A stretch of DNA of 64,000 nucleotides from Rhizobium sp. Root482 (GCF_001426565.1 NZ_LMFA01000022.1:231254-295253); one strand, 5' to 3'. Shown: positions 51,653 to 61,389, numbered from the stretch's first letter. Notes: generated by a model not told the origin, from the sequence alone. Numbers and translations: made by a program.

Positions 51653-54163
51653 CTAATCCTCGGCGTCGCCCATCGGAATATCCACCGTCTCCCGGCCGAC
51701 CGCCGACAGGATCGAGCGCTTGCCGACATGATTTGCCGGGCCGACCAGCCCTTCGCGCTCCATGCGCTCCACCAGCGAGGCGGCCCGGTTATAGCCGATC
51801 GACAGGCGGCGCTGGATATAGGACGTCGAGCATTTCTTGTCGCGAAGAACGACTTTCACGGCCTTGTCGTAGAGGTCGTTTCCGTCTTCCTCGGCCATCG
51901 CGCCCTTGTCGAACACCGCGCTATCCTCTTCCGCGGGCTCGTCCACTTCGTCGGCGTCTTCGGTGACGGTTCCCAGATATTCCGGCCGGCCTTGCGTCTT
52001 CAGATGGGCAACCACCTTCTCGACCTCCTCGTCGGAGACGAAGGGCCCGTGAACGCGGGCGATCCTGCCGCCTCCGACCATATGCAGCATATCTCCCTGC
52101 CCCAGGAGATGTTCCGCCCCCTGTTCGCCGAGAATGGTGCGGCTGTCGATCTTCGAGGTCACCTGGAAGGAGATGCGGGTCGGAAAATTGGCCTTGATCG
52201 TGCCGGTGATGACATCGACCGAAGGACGCTGCGTCGCCATGATCAGATGGATGCCGGCAGCACGGGCCATCTGGGCCAGCCGCTGGATGGCGCCTTCGAT
52301 CTCCTTGCCGGCGACCATCATCAGGTCGGCCATCTCGTCGACGATGATGACGATATAGGGCATGGGCGCGAGGTCCATTTCCTCCTGCTCGAAGATCGCC
52401 TCGCCGGTCGAGCGGTCGAATCCGGTCTGGACGCTGCACAGGACGGTTTCACCCTTGGCGCGCGCGGTTGCCGCACGCGCATTGTAGCCGTCGATATTGC
52501 GCACGCCGAGCCGCGACATCTTGCGATAGCGGTCCTCCATCTCGCGCACCGCCCATTTCAGCGCCATCACCGCTTTCTTCGGGTCGGTAACGACCGGCGT
52601 CAGCAGATGCGGGATGCCGTCATAGACCGAAAGCTCGAGCATCTTAGGATCGACCATGATCAGCCGGCATTCCTCCGGCTTCAGCCGGTAGAGCAGCGAC
52701 AGGATCATCGTGTTGATCGCGACCGATTTTCCGGAGCCCGTCGTGCCGGCCACCAGAAGATGCGGCATCTTGGCAAGTTCAGCCACGACCGGCTCACCGC
52801 CGATGGTCTTGCCGAGGCAGAGCGCCAGCTTCAACCGGGTCTCGACATAGTTTTCGGATTCGATCAGTTCGCGGAAATAGACGGTTTCGCGCACCGGATT
52901 GGGCAGTTCGATACCGATGACATTGCGGCCGGGGACGACGGCGACACGCGCCGACAATGCCGACATGGAGCGGGCGATATCGTCGGAAAGACCGATGACA
53001 CGCGAGGACTTGACGCCCGGCGCCGGCTCGAATTCATAGAGCGTCACCACCGGTCCCGGGCGGACATCAATGATCTCGCCGCGAATACCGAAATCCTCCA
53101 GCACGCTTTCCAGCAGGCCGGCGCTCTGTTCCAGCGCTTCCTGCGACAGGATCGCGGTTTGCTGGATCGAGGGTTCCTGCAACAGGTCCACCGGCGGGTG
53201 GACATAATCGTCGCCGGCCTCGATCGCTCCGATGGTTTCGATCAACCTTGCCGTCACCGGCCTTGCGGAAACACCTGCGGGCGCGGGCTTCTCCCGTCGT
53301 TCGAGCGGCCTTGAAGGAGCCGGAACTTCCTCCGCAACGGCAGCTCGCGGTGGCTTCTGCGGCTGTGCTGCGGGAACCGATATGGAAACCGGTGGCGCGA
53401 CAGACGTCTTACCCACCGGCCTTACGCCCACCTCGCGGTAAAGCGATGTCACGGAGTTCGAAGCGACCTGATATTCCGGCGGCTGCCAGCGCAGCGTCGG
53501 CGCAAGCACGTCCAGGTCGGCCTCCATGTGCAGCGTATCCCAGAACACCTCGTCGGAGACATGCAGGAAAGGCGCCGCCCGCCGGAAGCCGGGCTCCGTC
53601 ACAGCGGCGGATACTATCTCTCCATCGGCCGGAAAACAGGCAAGGTCGATATCGGCCGTCTCGTTGCTTGCAACAGCCGAAGGCTCGGCTGCACGCATTT
53701 CCATTTCCCGCTGCAGGCGAAGCGACAGTAACCGGATCCCGCCGACAGGGGCATTCTGGATGCCGGGCGGAACGGCAGACGCCGGCGTCGTCATATCCGT
53801 GATGCCGGTGACATCGATGCCGACAGGATCGACCTTCAGCGGTGCGACCGGCTGTCCTTTCTCCTGCCTCGCGGCAGGCATCGACTTTTTGGAAATGACG
53901 CTTTCCGGCGTGCGGGTGAAGCGGACATTCGGTCCGAGTACAAAGGCGCTCTGCCAAACCGGCGCATCCTTGCGGCCTTCGATTTCGCTGGCCGCAATGG
54001 CATCGGTAGAAACGCCGCTCATGCTTTCCTCGTTTACAGAAACGGGATGCGCGCCATAGACGGACCGCTGGATATCCGCCTTTTCCAGCGGTTGATCTCC
54101 ATAGGCGGGTTCTTCTTCCGTCATATCAAGGCCATTCGGGAAATTGGTTCGGGAAAGACGCAT
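51653..54163 (-). CDS. ftsK: Soluble FtsK/SpoIIIE-type DNA translocase
   Basis: An 836-residue DNA-pumping ATPase. The C-terminal half has the FtsK motor with Walker [12 protein letters not shown] around residue 476, Walker [13 protein letters not shown] around 606 and the gamma winged-helix domain (about 765-836, [34 protein letters not shown]) that reads polarity sequences. The first 300 residues are polar and proline-rich and contain no hydrophobic segment, so the four membrane helices of cell-division FtsK are absent. It is therefore a soluble paralogue, probably for resolving or moving this replicon. It follows repC by 75 bp on the same strand and could be read with the repABC transcript. 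The ATG is preceded by AGGT. Confidence 0.9.
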   Translation of the reverse strand: MRLSRTNFPNGLDMTEEEPAYGDQPLEKADIQRSVYGAHPVSVNEESMSGVSTDAIAASEIEGRKDAPVWQSAFVLGPNVRFTRTPESVISKKSMPAARQEKGQPVAPLKVDPVGIDVTGITDMTTPASAVPPGIQNAPVGGIRLLSLRLQREMEMRAAEPSAVASNETADIDLACFPADGEIVSAAVTEPGFRRAAPFLHVSDEVFWDTLHMEADLDVLAPTLRWQPPEYQVASNSVTSLYREVGVRPVGKTSVAPPVSISVPAAQPQKPPRAAVAEEVPAPSRPLERREKPAPAGVSARPVTARLIETIGAIEAGDDYVHPPVDLLQEPSIQQTAILSQEALEQSAGLLESVLEDFGIRGEIIDVRPGPVVTLYEFEPAPGVKSSRVIGLSDDIARSMSALSARVAVVPGRNVIGIELPNPVRETVYFRELIESENYVETRLKLALCLGKTIGGEPVVAELAKMPHLLVAGTTGSGKSVAINTMILSLLYRLKPEECRLIMVDPKMLELSVYDGIPHLLTPVVTDPKKAVMALKWAVREMEDRYRKMSRLGVRNIDGYNARAATARAKGETVLCSVQTGFDRSTGEAIFEQEEMDLAPMPYIVIIVDEMADLMMVAGKEIEGAIQRLAQMARAAGIHLIMATQRPSVDVITGTIKANFPTRISFQVTSKIDSRTILGEQGAEHLLGQGDMLHMVGGGRIARVHGPFVSDEEVEKVVAHLKTQGRPEYLGTVTEDADEVDEPAEEDSAVFDKGAMAEEDGNDLYDKAVKVVLRDKKCSTSYIQRRLSIGYNRAASLVERMEREGLVGPANHVGKRSILSAVGRETVDIPMGDAED

Positions 54164-54238
54164 GGGACCTGCTCACTCAGAATTCACGGGCATTCGCACC
54201 ATCCATTTCAATAGAAAATAAAGGTTAATCAGCCCTTT

Positions 54239-55546
54239 CTAGCCGACCCTTCTGGCGGAATTTCCGTTCGTCCTGGCAAGCGCCATGAGCATCGGCCCCA
54301 GCGAAAATTCGCCCTTCTCCGCCCGCCGCGTAAGGTCGCGCAGATAGCCGCCGGCCGAGTTGATATGCCCTGCCCGCTCCAGAATGCAGGCGATGACGGT
54401 GGCGGCATTTTCCGGTCCGAGAATTTCGCAGGCCTGTTGATAGGCATCGGGACTGACACCGAGCATCGAGCGGACGACGACCGCCGCCGACATAAGCTCG
54501 CGCCAGTTCGAAATCGTACCTCCGGAACCGTAGGCGATGATTTCCGGGCAGGCCTGGAGAACGAGAGCCAGCGGAAAGGCCTTGATTTCGGGCGCCACCC
54601 GCAAACGATCGGTTTGATCCCTTACGGGTTTAGGTTCCTGCCGTGCAGTTGCATCCTCATCAGACCTTTCGAGATGGATCGGTACAACCGAACCTTCGTG
54701 ATCCGTCTCGAAAGTCGCCTCCTGCTTCTTTTCGAAGCAAGGTTCAAGTTCATAGGTAGAGTCGGAGTTTGAATTCTGTATGTGGCAGTCATTCTGAGAG
54801 GGATTGCCATTCATTTTTTCTGTTTTTACACGCGCTTCCAGCAAGTTGACGATCTCGTCGCGCAGCATTTCCATTTCTTCGAGCACCGGCGTCACATCAT
54901 CGGCCGTCGGGATGCGCGGCAAGGCCCCTGCCAGGGATCGGAACTGAAGCGTGATCGCTTCCCAATCGCCTGTCGCCCCTTCTTCCATTGCCATCTCGAT
55001 CAGCTTGGCAATGTCGCGTCGGCAGAGCGTCAATCGTTCGCGCAGCCGCCGCAGCGCAAGCCGCTCGGCCACCACCTCGGCCGCCAACTGCGCGATCTCC
55101 TCGGCACGCGCCAGAAGCGGCGCCAGGGAAAAGCCGAAGGCATCGTCGATCGCGCCGGCGCTGTTGCGGCGGACATAGCGCTTACCATTGGGACTATCCT
55201 TGCGGCTGATCAGCCCGGCCTCCACCAGAACGGCCAGATGACGCCGGATCGTCTGTTCCGTCATGCCATGCGCCCGGAGAGACAGTTGGGCGTTCGACGG
55301 AAAGACGACGAGGCCATGCGCCTGTGACAGCTCGTCCTTGGGGTAGAAGCTCAAAAGCGCGTTCATCACCGCAAGTGCCCGATCGGTGACACCGAGCAGC
55401 GGCCTCGCCTCGCAGAGCGCCCGGTAAAGCTTCCACTTGTCGGCGGACTTGGTATCGTCGATCGTCTCGGCCGCAAATTGACTTGCCAACATGCCAAGCG
55501 TCATCGGCCGCCGCCCAAAGGGCGTCGTCACACTTCCACTTTCCAT
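54239..55546 (-). CDS. repC: Replication initiator RepC
   Basis: Initiator protein of repABC replicons, 435 residues. MESGSVTTPFGRRPMTLGMLA is the standard RepC start, so I use the ATG at 55546 with AAAGGCGAAG upstream rather than the longer frame to 55588. The winged-helix initiator region spans about 70-170 (RALCEARPLLGVTDRALAVMNALLSFYP, AHGMTEQTIRRHLAVLVEAGLI, RRNSAGAI). The origin of such replicons lies within repC. Expression is held down by the antisense RNA encoded in the preceding intergenic region. Confidence 0.96.
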   Translation of the reverse strand: MESGSVTTPFGRRPMTLGMLASQFAAETIDDTKSADKWKLYRALCEARPLLGVTDRALAVMNALLSFYPKDELSQAHGLVVFPSNAQLSLRAHGMTEQTIRRHLAVLVEAGLISRKDSPNGKRYVRRNSAGAIDDAFGFSLAPLLARAEEIAQLAAEVVAERLALRRLRERLTLCRRDIAKLIEMAMEEGATGDWEAITLQFRSLAGALPRIPTADDVTPVLEEMEMLRDEIVNLLEARVKTEKMNGNPSQNDCHIQNSNSDSTYELEPCFEKKQEATFETDHEGSVVPIHLERSDEDATARQEPKPVRDQTDRLRVAPEIKAFPLALVLQACPEIIAYGSGGTISNWRELMSAAVVVRSMLGVSPDAYQQACEILGPENAATVIACILERAGHINSAGGYLRDLTRRAEKGEFSLGPMLMALARTNGNSARRVG

Positions 55547-55614
55547 CTTCTTCGCCTTTCGTGCAGGCAAAGCTGTCCGGCTCGTCAAAATGACGCCGAT
55601 CTCAATGAAGAGAC

Positions 55615-55700
55615 TTGACTACGATTCCAGGAAGTGTGATTCTCTCAGTCGCCAAACAGTTGAGAAGGGCTTCCGGAATGCATTTCGGGGGCCTTTTTCT
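55615..55700 (+). ncRNA. Counter-transcribed RNA controlling repC (incA/ctRNA)
   Basis: In repABC replicons a small antisense RNA is transcribed against the repB-repC leader and acts as incompatibility factor. Here a -35 TTGACT (55615-55620), a weak -10 (GATTCT, 17-bp spacer) and a terminator hairpin lie on the strand opposite rep. The hairpin is an 11-bp G-U-tolerant stem GGCTTCCGGAA / TTTCGGGGGCC at 55668-55678 and 55683-55693 with a TGCA loop, followed by TTTTT. The predicted RNA is about 50 nt, from about 55650 to 55700. Position and layout match the known type; the exact ends are inferred. Confidence 0.75.
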
Positions 55701-55774
55701 TTGCCAGTTTTCGTCTTTGCCTATCCTTCGATAGCGGTTGACATCAAGGCGCCGACCATGGCGCCCGGTTGAAA

Positions 55775-56779
55775 CTAATTTCGGCGGTCCGGCTTTCGCC
55801 CGGCCGTGAATTGCGCGTAGAGCTCGTCGAGCCGATCTGCGAGGAAATTGCCGAAATCGGGTACCTGGCGCTCATCGAAGACGATCCGCGTCTGCCGCTC
55901 GTCGCGTTCGATACGGGCAGCCTTTTTCCCCTTCGGACCTTTCCATTCCTGCGCCTTCGGCCCACGCTTTCCCGGTCTTCCGCCAATTGCATCGAACAGG
56001 CGGGCAAAGCGGCCGTCGCTGTCGATCGCCAGGAAATCGGGCGCCTCGATCAGGCCTTCCAGCCCGGCATGCCTTTGCCCGAGCCGATCTGCCAGAGCCG
56101 CCCAGCGGGCGCGTCCTGCCTTGGGTGCCGGGCCGATCGCCTGAACCAGATATTCGGGAATGCTGCGCGCGATCGAGATGTAGCGGCTGAGGTCGCCCTT
56201 GTCGGTCGACAAGGCCGCCATGATCGTCGCGCGGTCATATCCATTGTCTTCGAGACGGCGGGCGAATTGCGCTTTCTCGATATAGGAAAGATCCTGCCGA
56301 TCGAGATTTTCCTTGCCCTGCGCGATCACCAGCTCATTGTCCGTCAGCGACTGGACAATGGCCCGCACCGTTCTTCCAAGCAGCACAGCCGCCCGCAGTC
56401 GTCTGCGGCCATAGGCGACCTGGAACCGGCCGGGCAGAACTGCCTGCGGGCGCACCAGGATCGGCACCTGCTGGCCGTTGTCGCGCATGCTTGCAACCAG
56501 CGCATCAAAGCCCGGATCGACCGCGATGGAAATCCGGTCGCTGACCGAGGACTGGTCGATCAGCGACGGATCGAGATCGACGACGGTCGAGCCGCTTGCC
56601 AGTTGCTCCTGCAGCCTTGCCGCGCTGCGCGCGCCTTCGGTCATTTCCTGAAGGGATGCGCCCATCGCGGAAATGGCACCGGTGCGTACGCGCTCGCTGC
56701 TTTTCTCGATACCAGCAGCCGGCGCCGAGCCTTCCGGCTTGCGCATGAACAGCGTGTTGACGGTTTCCTTCCGGCTCAT
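55775..56779 (-). CDS. repB: Plasmid partition protein RepB
   Basis: ParB-family centromere-binding protein, 334 residues. The conserved N-terminal ParB box (IAVDPGFDALVASMRDNGQQVPILVRPQAVLPGRFQVAYGRRRL) spans about 85-130, and the helix-turn-helix lies near 180-220 (KAQFARRLEDNGYDRATIMAALSTDKGDLSRYISIAR). It binds the parS palindrome at 56879-56894 next to it. The ATG has GAGGTGACCAGCC upstream. The gene follows repA after 136 bp. Confidence 0.95.
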   Translation of the reverse strand: MSRKETVNTLFMRKPEGSAPAAGIEKSSERVRTGAISAMGASLQEMTEGARSAARLQEQLASGSTVVDLDPSLIDQSSVSDRISIAVDPGFDALVASMRDNGQQVPILVRPQAVLPGRFQVAYGRRRLRAAVLLGRTVRAIVQSLTDNELVIAQGKENLDRQDLSYIEKAQFARRLEDNGYDRATIMAALSTDKGDLSRYISIARSIPEYLVQAIGPAPKAGRARWAALADRLGQRHAGLEGLIEAPDFLAIDSDGRFARLFDAIGGRPGKRGPKAQEWKGPKGKKAARIERDERQTRIVFDERQVPDFGNFLADRLDELYAQFTAGRKPDRRN

Positions 56780-56878
56780 GGCTGGTCACCTCGCCCGGAA
56801 GAGCAGGTCGCAATCCGGCCGTCAGCAGGAGCGACATCGCGCCGGCTTTCTGCCGGGGCCCGCGGGCCGGAACGGAAT

Positions 56879-56894
56879 GTTGGGAGCTCCCAAC
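56879..56894. promoter_or_regulatory. Candidate parS centromere palindrome
   Basis: GTTGGGAGCTCCCAAC is a perfect 16-bp palindrome in the repA-repB gap, 22 bp after the repA stop. The repABC parS consensus is a 16-bp palindrome GTTNNCNGCNGNNAAC; this one matches the GTT...AAC ends and the central GC but has G/C swapped at positions 6 and 11. A second, purely GC palindrome GGCCCGCGGGCC is at 56857-56868. I found no further copies near the rep genes. Confidence 0.7.
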
Positions 56895-56915
56895 GCTGCG
56901 GGATGGCGTGGACGA

Positions 56916-58148
56916 TCATCGCGGAGCCCGCCCCCATGCCTGCCGAACGAGGGATTCGATCTCGCCATTGACCGCATCGAGCGCTTCCATCGCCCTGTCA
57001 TAGGTAGAGCGCGTCAGGTTTTCGCGACCGATTTCATAGAGCGTCTGCTTGGTCAGGCCCGCATCCGAAACGGCAGCCGACTTGACCATCGGATTGGTCA
57101 GGACGTGATCGTCGAAAAGGTTGCGCAGAAGAGCGGCGACCTTGGTCTGCGGCGCATCCTGCGGCTCGTAGCGCGTCAGCAGATAGCGCACGAAATCATA
57201 TTTCAGCTCGCCACCGGCCTCGCGCACCACAGCCAGAAGATCGTGGGTCATCAGCAGGAACTGGCTCATCGACGCCACATCGAGCATCTGCGGATGCACG
57301 GTCACGACCATCGACGTCGCCGCGCAAAGGCCGCTTAGGGTGAGATAGCCGAGCTGCGGCGGGCAGTCGATGACGACGACGTCATAATCGTCGGCGACCT
57401 CGTCGAGCGCGCGCGCCACCCGGGTGAAAAATATCCCATCCGCGTCCCGCGCACCGCTCGTCAGGGCGCGCGGCGTCGTGTGCTCGAATTCCATCAGTTC
57501 GAGATTGCCGGGAACGAGATCCAGGCCCTCGAAATAGCTTTTACGGATGACCTCACTCAGCGGGCGCCTCTCCTCGTCGTAGCGGATGGCGGCGTAGAGG
57601 GTCTCGTTCGATTTGACGTCGGTTTCCGGCAGCACGCCGAGCAGCGCCGAGAGGCTCGCCTGCGGATCGAGATCGACGGCGAGAACACGATAGCCCTGCA
57701 ATGCGAGATACTGGGCGAGATGGACGGACGTGGTCGTCTTGCCCGAGCCACCCTTGAAATTGGTGACGGCAATGACCTGGAGATGATCCTCCGCGCCACG
57801 GCGCGGAACGAAATCATGAATCTCGCGGCCTCGTGCCGTCTGGGCCAGCTTTTCGCGCAATTCGTTGATCTGGCCGAGCGTGTAGAGACGTCGGCCGTTC
57901 GTGCCCACATCCGGCTGCGGCCCCTCGCCGGCAAGGGTCATTTTCCGCAAGGTCGAATCCGAAACGCCGATCAGACGCGCCGCTTCACCGGATGTGAAGC
58001 GGCGAAGCGTCTTGTTGGCGGCTGGCGGGAAGACGGCTTCGCTGATGGCGTGGAGCTGCGCGCTGATGATCGCAGCGTGATCTCCAATCGTCTCGTCGAC
58101 CGTCTTGCGGTCAAACTTGTGCGCCCGAACAGCGTTGTTCACGTTCAA
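56916..58148 (-). CDS. repA: Plasmid partition protein RepA
   Basis: ParA-family partition ATPase and autorepressor, 410 residues. An N-terminal helix-turn-helix (FTSGEAARLIGVSDSTLRKM, 51-70) precedes the deviant Walker A VTNFKGGSGKTTTSVHL (KGGSGKTTT at 132-140) and the DLDPQ switch. The ATPase domain extends to about 390. The start is uncertain: the TTG at 58148 and the GTG at 58142 are both preceded only by weak GAAAG-like sequence. First gene of the repABC transcript. A 9-bp inverted repeat upstream (58155-58197) is a likely RepA operator. Confidence 0.94.
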   Translation of the reverse strand: MNVNNAVRAHKFDRKTVDETIGDHAAIISAQLHAISEAVFPPAANKTLRRFTSGEAARLIGVSDSTLRKMTLAGEGPQPDVGTNGRRLYTLGQINELREKLAQTARGREIHDFVPRRGAEDHLQVIAVTNFKGGSGKTTTSVHLAQYLALQGYRVLAVDLDPQASLSALLGVLPETDVKSNETLYAAIRYDEERRPLSEVIRKSYFEGLDLVPGNLELMEFEHTTPRALTSGARDADGIFFTRVARALDEVADDYDVVVIDCPPQLGYLTLSGLCAATSMVVTVHPQMLDVASMSQFLLMTHDLLAVVREAGGELKYDFVRYLLTRYEPQDAPQTKVAALLRNLFDDHVLTNPMVKSAAVSDAGLTKQTLYEIGRENLTRSTYDRAMEALDAVNGEIESLVRQAWGRAPR

Positions 58149-58578
58149 AAACTTTCGTCACGGTAAAATAGCCAGAACGGCAATATATCCGTGACGATTG
58201 CCCAACGCTACGATTCGCGCAAGACGTTATTGTTAAACAGGCACTTGCTCGCGACCCTTGAGAAAATGAGTCTGCAACTGCAGCCTTGCCATTTCCATTG
58301 TGAATCCAAATCCTTCCCATCATGCAAATCTTCAGGCGAGGCGATACCCGCCTTGAAAGGATTCATGCATACCACACGGCTGGCCGCCGGGCACCGCGAC
58401 CGAAAAGCATCTTTGGCAGTGTTTTGGCTGCGAATCGGATATTAAATGAACAAGGCTGCCCTGCCTCGAGATTATGACAAGCGCCGTCGCCGGAACAAAT
58501 AGGGCTTCCGCCAGTTGAGGCGTCTGGTCGATTCTGCCGGCACCAACCACCGTCTTCCAACGATGCGAGGATCTACAG
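58149..58578. promoter_or_regulatory. repA promoter/operator region
   Basis: This 430-bp gap separates repA (minus) from the small hypothetical gene (plus). Arms TCGTCACGG (58155-58163) and CCGTGACGA (58189-58197) are perfectly complementary and bracket a TATTTT candidate -10 on the minus strand, as expected for a RepA autorepression site. The remaining 380 bp show nothing I can name: no parS-like palindrome and no gene with a good ribosome site. Confidence 0.55.
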
Positions 58579-58968
58579 ATGAGCAACCCCCTTCCTGAAC
58601 TCTACGAGGGACATGCGCCAATCACGCTGCATCAGCTGTTTCGCGAGGCACTGGAAGCCTACGACGACTGGATCGACGGGACGGACGTCCCCAGAGCCTA
58701 TCATCAAGGCAACCCGGTTTCGATCAACGCGGTTTTCGAGCATATGCGCGGCTGCACCGACATCCTGCCGCACAATATGGTCAGCGCCATCACCGAGCGC
58801 CTGAACAAACCCTGGTCCAGCGACAATCCGCTGGACGAAATGAGCTTCTCGACCGCCGCCCGTATCATGTGCCTGTTGGTGCGCAAGCGGCAGGCTCGCC
58901 GGGCAGATGACATCGGCGTTTTCATGCATCGTCTCGAGAGGCTGCGCCCCGGGCACACGGAGCGCTGA
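58579..58968 (+). CDS. Small hypothetical protein
   Basis: A 129-residue, mixed-charge, soluble protein (MSNPLPELYEGHAPITLHQL start; MSFSTAARIMCLLVRKRQ near 90-107) with no recognisable domain or signal peptide. GAGGATCTACAG upstream of the ATG supports translation. It lies divergent from repA, a place where rhizobial plasmids often carry conserved small genes of unknown role. I cannot name its function. Confidence 0.55.
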   Translation: MSNPLPELYEGHAPITLHQLFREALEAYDDWIDGTDVPRAYHQGNPVSINAVFEHMRGCTDILPHNMVSAITERLNKPWSSDNPLDEMSFSTAARIMCLLVRKRQARRADDIGVFMHRLERLRPGHTER

Positions 58969-59123
58969 GAACTCACTCAACGAACGCATAACAAGATCGC
59001 GCTTGATGCTTTCGTTCTTCCGGATTAAGATCACAAATTACATAGACTATACCGCATATTGAGAACTGGCATTTGCGTGACAGTGGTTCAACGATCCGGC
59101 CGCGTGACGCGGGGAGGAAAGAT

Positions 59124-60518
59124 ATGACGGTTCACGGTTTTTCATCACCGCGGTCGAGGGCGGACCCGCTCCTGCAGATCGCCGTCGTCGGACGCGGCTT
59201 TTCCGGCCTCATGATGGCTATCGCCCTTTTGAAATCGGTGCGTCGGCCCTTTCGGTTGCGCCTGTTCGACCCGCAACCGATCGTCAATGGTGGGCAAGCG
59301 CTGGCCACGCTCCGCTCCACCGAAATCCTCAACAGCCGCGCCCGCGATCTCTCCGTTTCCCTGGGGGAACCGAAGGATTTCTCCCGCTGGCTGCAGGCCA
59401 ATGCCTCCTTCCGCGCCGCCGTTAGCGCTGCAATCCCGGGCTTCGGGCAGATTTTCGTGCCGAAATCCACCTTCAGCGATTATATCTATCAGCGATTTTC
59501 CGAAGCCTTGGCGCATCGTACCGATACCAGCGTGCAGATGTCGAGCGATGCAATCCTCACCGTCCGCCGCGCGGATGATGCAGGCTTTACCCTTAGAATG
59601 GCCGGCGGCGGCGAAGTGACCGCCGACATCGTCATTCTCGCGACCGGCTATGGGTTGAAGCCGCCGCTGGAAACGACGGAAATCCGGCCTGCGGCAAGTT
59701 TGGACGAAGAGACGAGAACACCCGGCCATATCGTGGTCATGGGCAGTGGCCTACGGGCTGTCGACCAGGTCCTGCAATTGCGGGATGGCGGCTTTTCAGG
59801 ACCGATTACCCTCCTGTCGCGGCGCGGTTTCCTGCCGCAGCCGCATACGCGCATGCCGGCGGATGCCGTTTTTCCGACGCAACCCATGCCATCGCAACTG
59901 CGCGAGATCGTGCGCTTCGTGCGCAAGGCCTGCGAGCAGGCCGAGGAGAATGGCTGGAGCTGGCAGGCGGCGATCAACGGCTTGCGCAAACGGGCGCGCA
60001 CGCTGTGGTCCTCGCTTCCGGCCGCCGAAAAACGCCGGTTCAACCGGCATCTGCGCTCGCTCTATGACAGCCATCGCAATCGGTTGCCGGCCGATGTCCA
60101 TGCGCGACTGGAGCGCGAACTGGCAAGTGGCGCCACGGTGTTGAAGCGCGGCACCGCCGTCAAGAGAACGCCGACGGGCCTTCTTGTCCGCTGGACCGGA
60201 ACGACGGAACTCACGCATCTGGCAGCTGACAAAGTGTTTGATTGCCGTTGCCTTTCGCCCGACCTGAAAAACCCCGTCGTCGCCGACCTTCTTCATACGG
60301 GCCTCGTCGCCACCGACGAACTCGACCTGGGACTGGCGGTCAATTCGGCAGGCGAACTTGTGACGCCGGCGGGGCGGACGGCCGGGCTCTTCGCCATCGG
60401 TCCGCTCGGGCTCGGCTCGCTGCCTGATATCGATCTCGTTCCCGAAATCGTCGCCCAGGCCTATGATGCCGCAGCCCTCATCGAGGCGCGGGCGCGGCCA
60501 CAACGGCAGGCAAGCTGA
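59124..60518 (+). CDS. FAD/NAD(P)-binding protein
   Basis: A 464-residue flavoprotein-like enzyme with an N-terminal dinucleotide fold (IAVVGRGFSGLMMAIALL, with a GxGxxG pattern) and a second Rossmann segment (HIVVMGSGLRAVDQVLQL) about 220 residues later. The pattern matches the NAD_binding_9 group of putative hydroxylases and FAD-dependent oxidoreductases. Substrate unknown. Start at the ATG preceded by GGGGAGGAAAGAT; the frame opens at 59073 without a site. Convergent with the hydrolase gene. Confidence 0.78.
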   Translation: MTVHGFSSPRSRADPLLQIAVVGRGFSGLMMAIALLKSVRRPFRLRLFDPQPIVNGGQALATLRSTEILNSRARDLSVSLGEPKDFSRWLQANASFRAAVSAAIPGFGQIFVPKSTFSDYIYQRFSEALAHRTDTSVQMSSDAILTVRRADDAGFTLRMAGGGEVTADIVILATGYGLKPPLETTEIRPAASLDEETRTPGHIVVMGSGLRAVDQVLQLRDGGFSGPITLLSRRGFLPQPHTRMPADAVFPTQPMPSQLREIVRFVRKACEQAEENGWSWQAAINGLRKRARTLWSSLPAAEKRRFNRHLRSLYDSHRNRLPADVHARLERELASGATVLKRGTAVKRTPTGLLVRWTGTTELTHLAADKVFDCRCLSPDLKNPVVADLLHTGLVATDELDLGLAVNSAGELVTPAGRTAGLFAIGPLGLGSLPDIDLVPEIVAQAYDAAALIEARARPQRQAS

Positions 60519-60561
60519 ACCGGACCATCTTCATGCGCGGCGGCCCGGTCTTTCCCGATCA

Positions 60562-61389
60562 TCAGCCAAGCAGCGTGCGCGTCAGCGCATGATCGGCATC
60601 GGCAAGCCCGTCAATGACGCTGAAATGATGGCGGTCGGACTCGACCACCGCATTGGTGGTAGCGCCAAGGCCGGTCCAGATATTGGCGAGAAGCGCGTTC
60701 TGGCGCAAGAATTCGCCGCGCTCGCCGCCACCGACCCAGCAGGTGATGCGGGCATTAGCCATCGGCCGCAGCAGCGCCGGGCTCTCGCTCAGCGCCTCTG
60801 CCTCATCAAGCTTGAGCGTGCCGTTCATATCGGTCGCCATCAGCGGACGCAGATCGTGGATGCCGGAGATCGACACGACATTGCGGATACGCGCCTGCAG
60901 CGACGGCGCAAGCGGCGTGGTCGTCGAAACCATCCGGCTTGCCAGATGGCCGCCGGCCGAATGCCCGGTCAGCATCACCGGTCCCTCCACAAGTTCCGAA
61001 GCCCTGGTGACGGCGGCACCGATCTCGCCGACGATCTCGGCGATGCGGACCTCGGGGCAGAGCGAATAGGACGGCATGGCAACCGCATAGCCATTATCGA
61101 CCGCACCTGCGGCCAGATGCGACCAGAAACTCTTGTCGAGCGCCATCCAGTAGCCACCGTGGATGAAGACGACGAGCCCCTTCGGCGTTGTGGCCGGCAA
61201 AAAGAGATCGAGGCCGTTGCGCGGTTTCGCGCCATAGGCGATGTCGAGCCGCGCCCGGCCGATCGAGGAAAGCCTCTCGCGATAGGAAAGCGCCGGCTTT
61301 ACCCAGGCACCGGGAAAGCGATCGCCGCCGGCGATATTGGCGCCATTGGTATAGGCATCGTTCCAATCTGTGATGTGACGTTCGAGCAC
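60562..61389 (-). CDS. Alpha/beta hydrolase, kynurenine-formamidase-like
   Basis: A 275-residue alpha/beta hydrolase. The oxyanion motif HGGYW, the nucleophile elbow GHSAGGH and the catalytic histidine in DRHHFSVIDG match the arylformamidase type that converts N-formylkynurenine to kynurenine. The divergent neighbour is an aryl-CoA ligase followed by tryptophan 2,3-dioxygenase, so that role fits. I start at the GTG at 61389 because GGGGAGG lies five bases upstream; the longer frame (to 61482) has a non-conserved head. An acetylesterase role cannot be excluded. Confidence 0.75.
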   Translation of the reverse strand: MLERHITDWNDAYTNGANIAGGDRFPGAWVKPALSYRERLSSIGRARLDIAYGAKPRNGLDLFLPATTPKGLVVFIHGGYWMALDKSFWSHLAAGAVDNGYAVAMPSYSLCPEVRIAEIVGEIGAAVTRASELVEGPVMLTGHSAGGHLASRMVSTTTPLAPSLQARIRNVVSISGIHDLRPLMATDMNGTLKLDEAEALSESPALLRPMANARITCWVGGGERGEFLRQNALLANIWTGLGATTNAVVESDRHHFSVIDGLADADHALTRTLLG

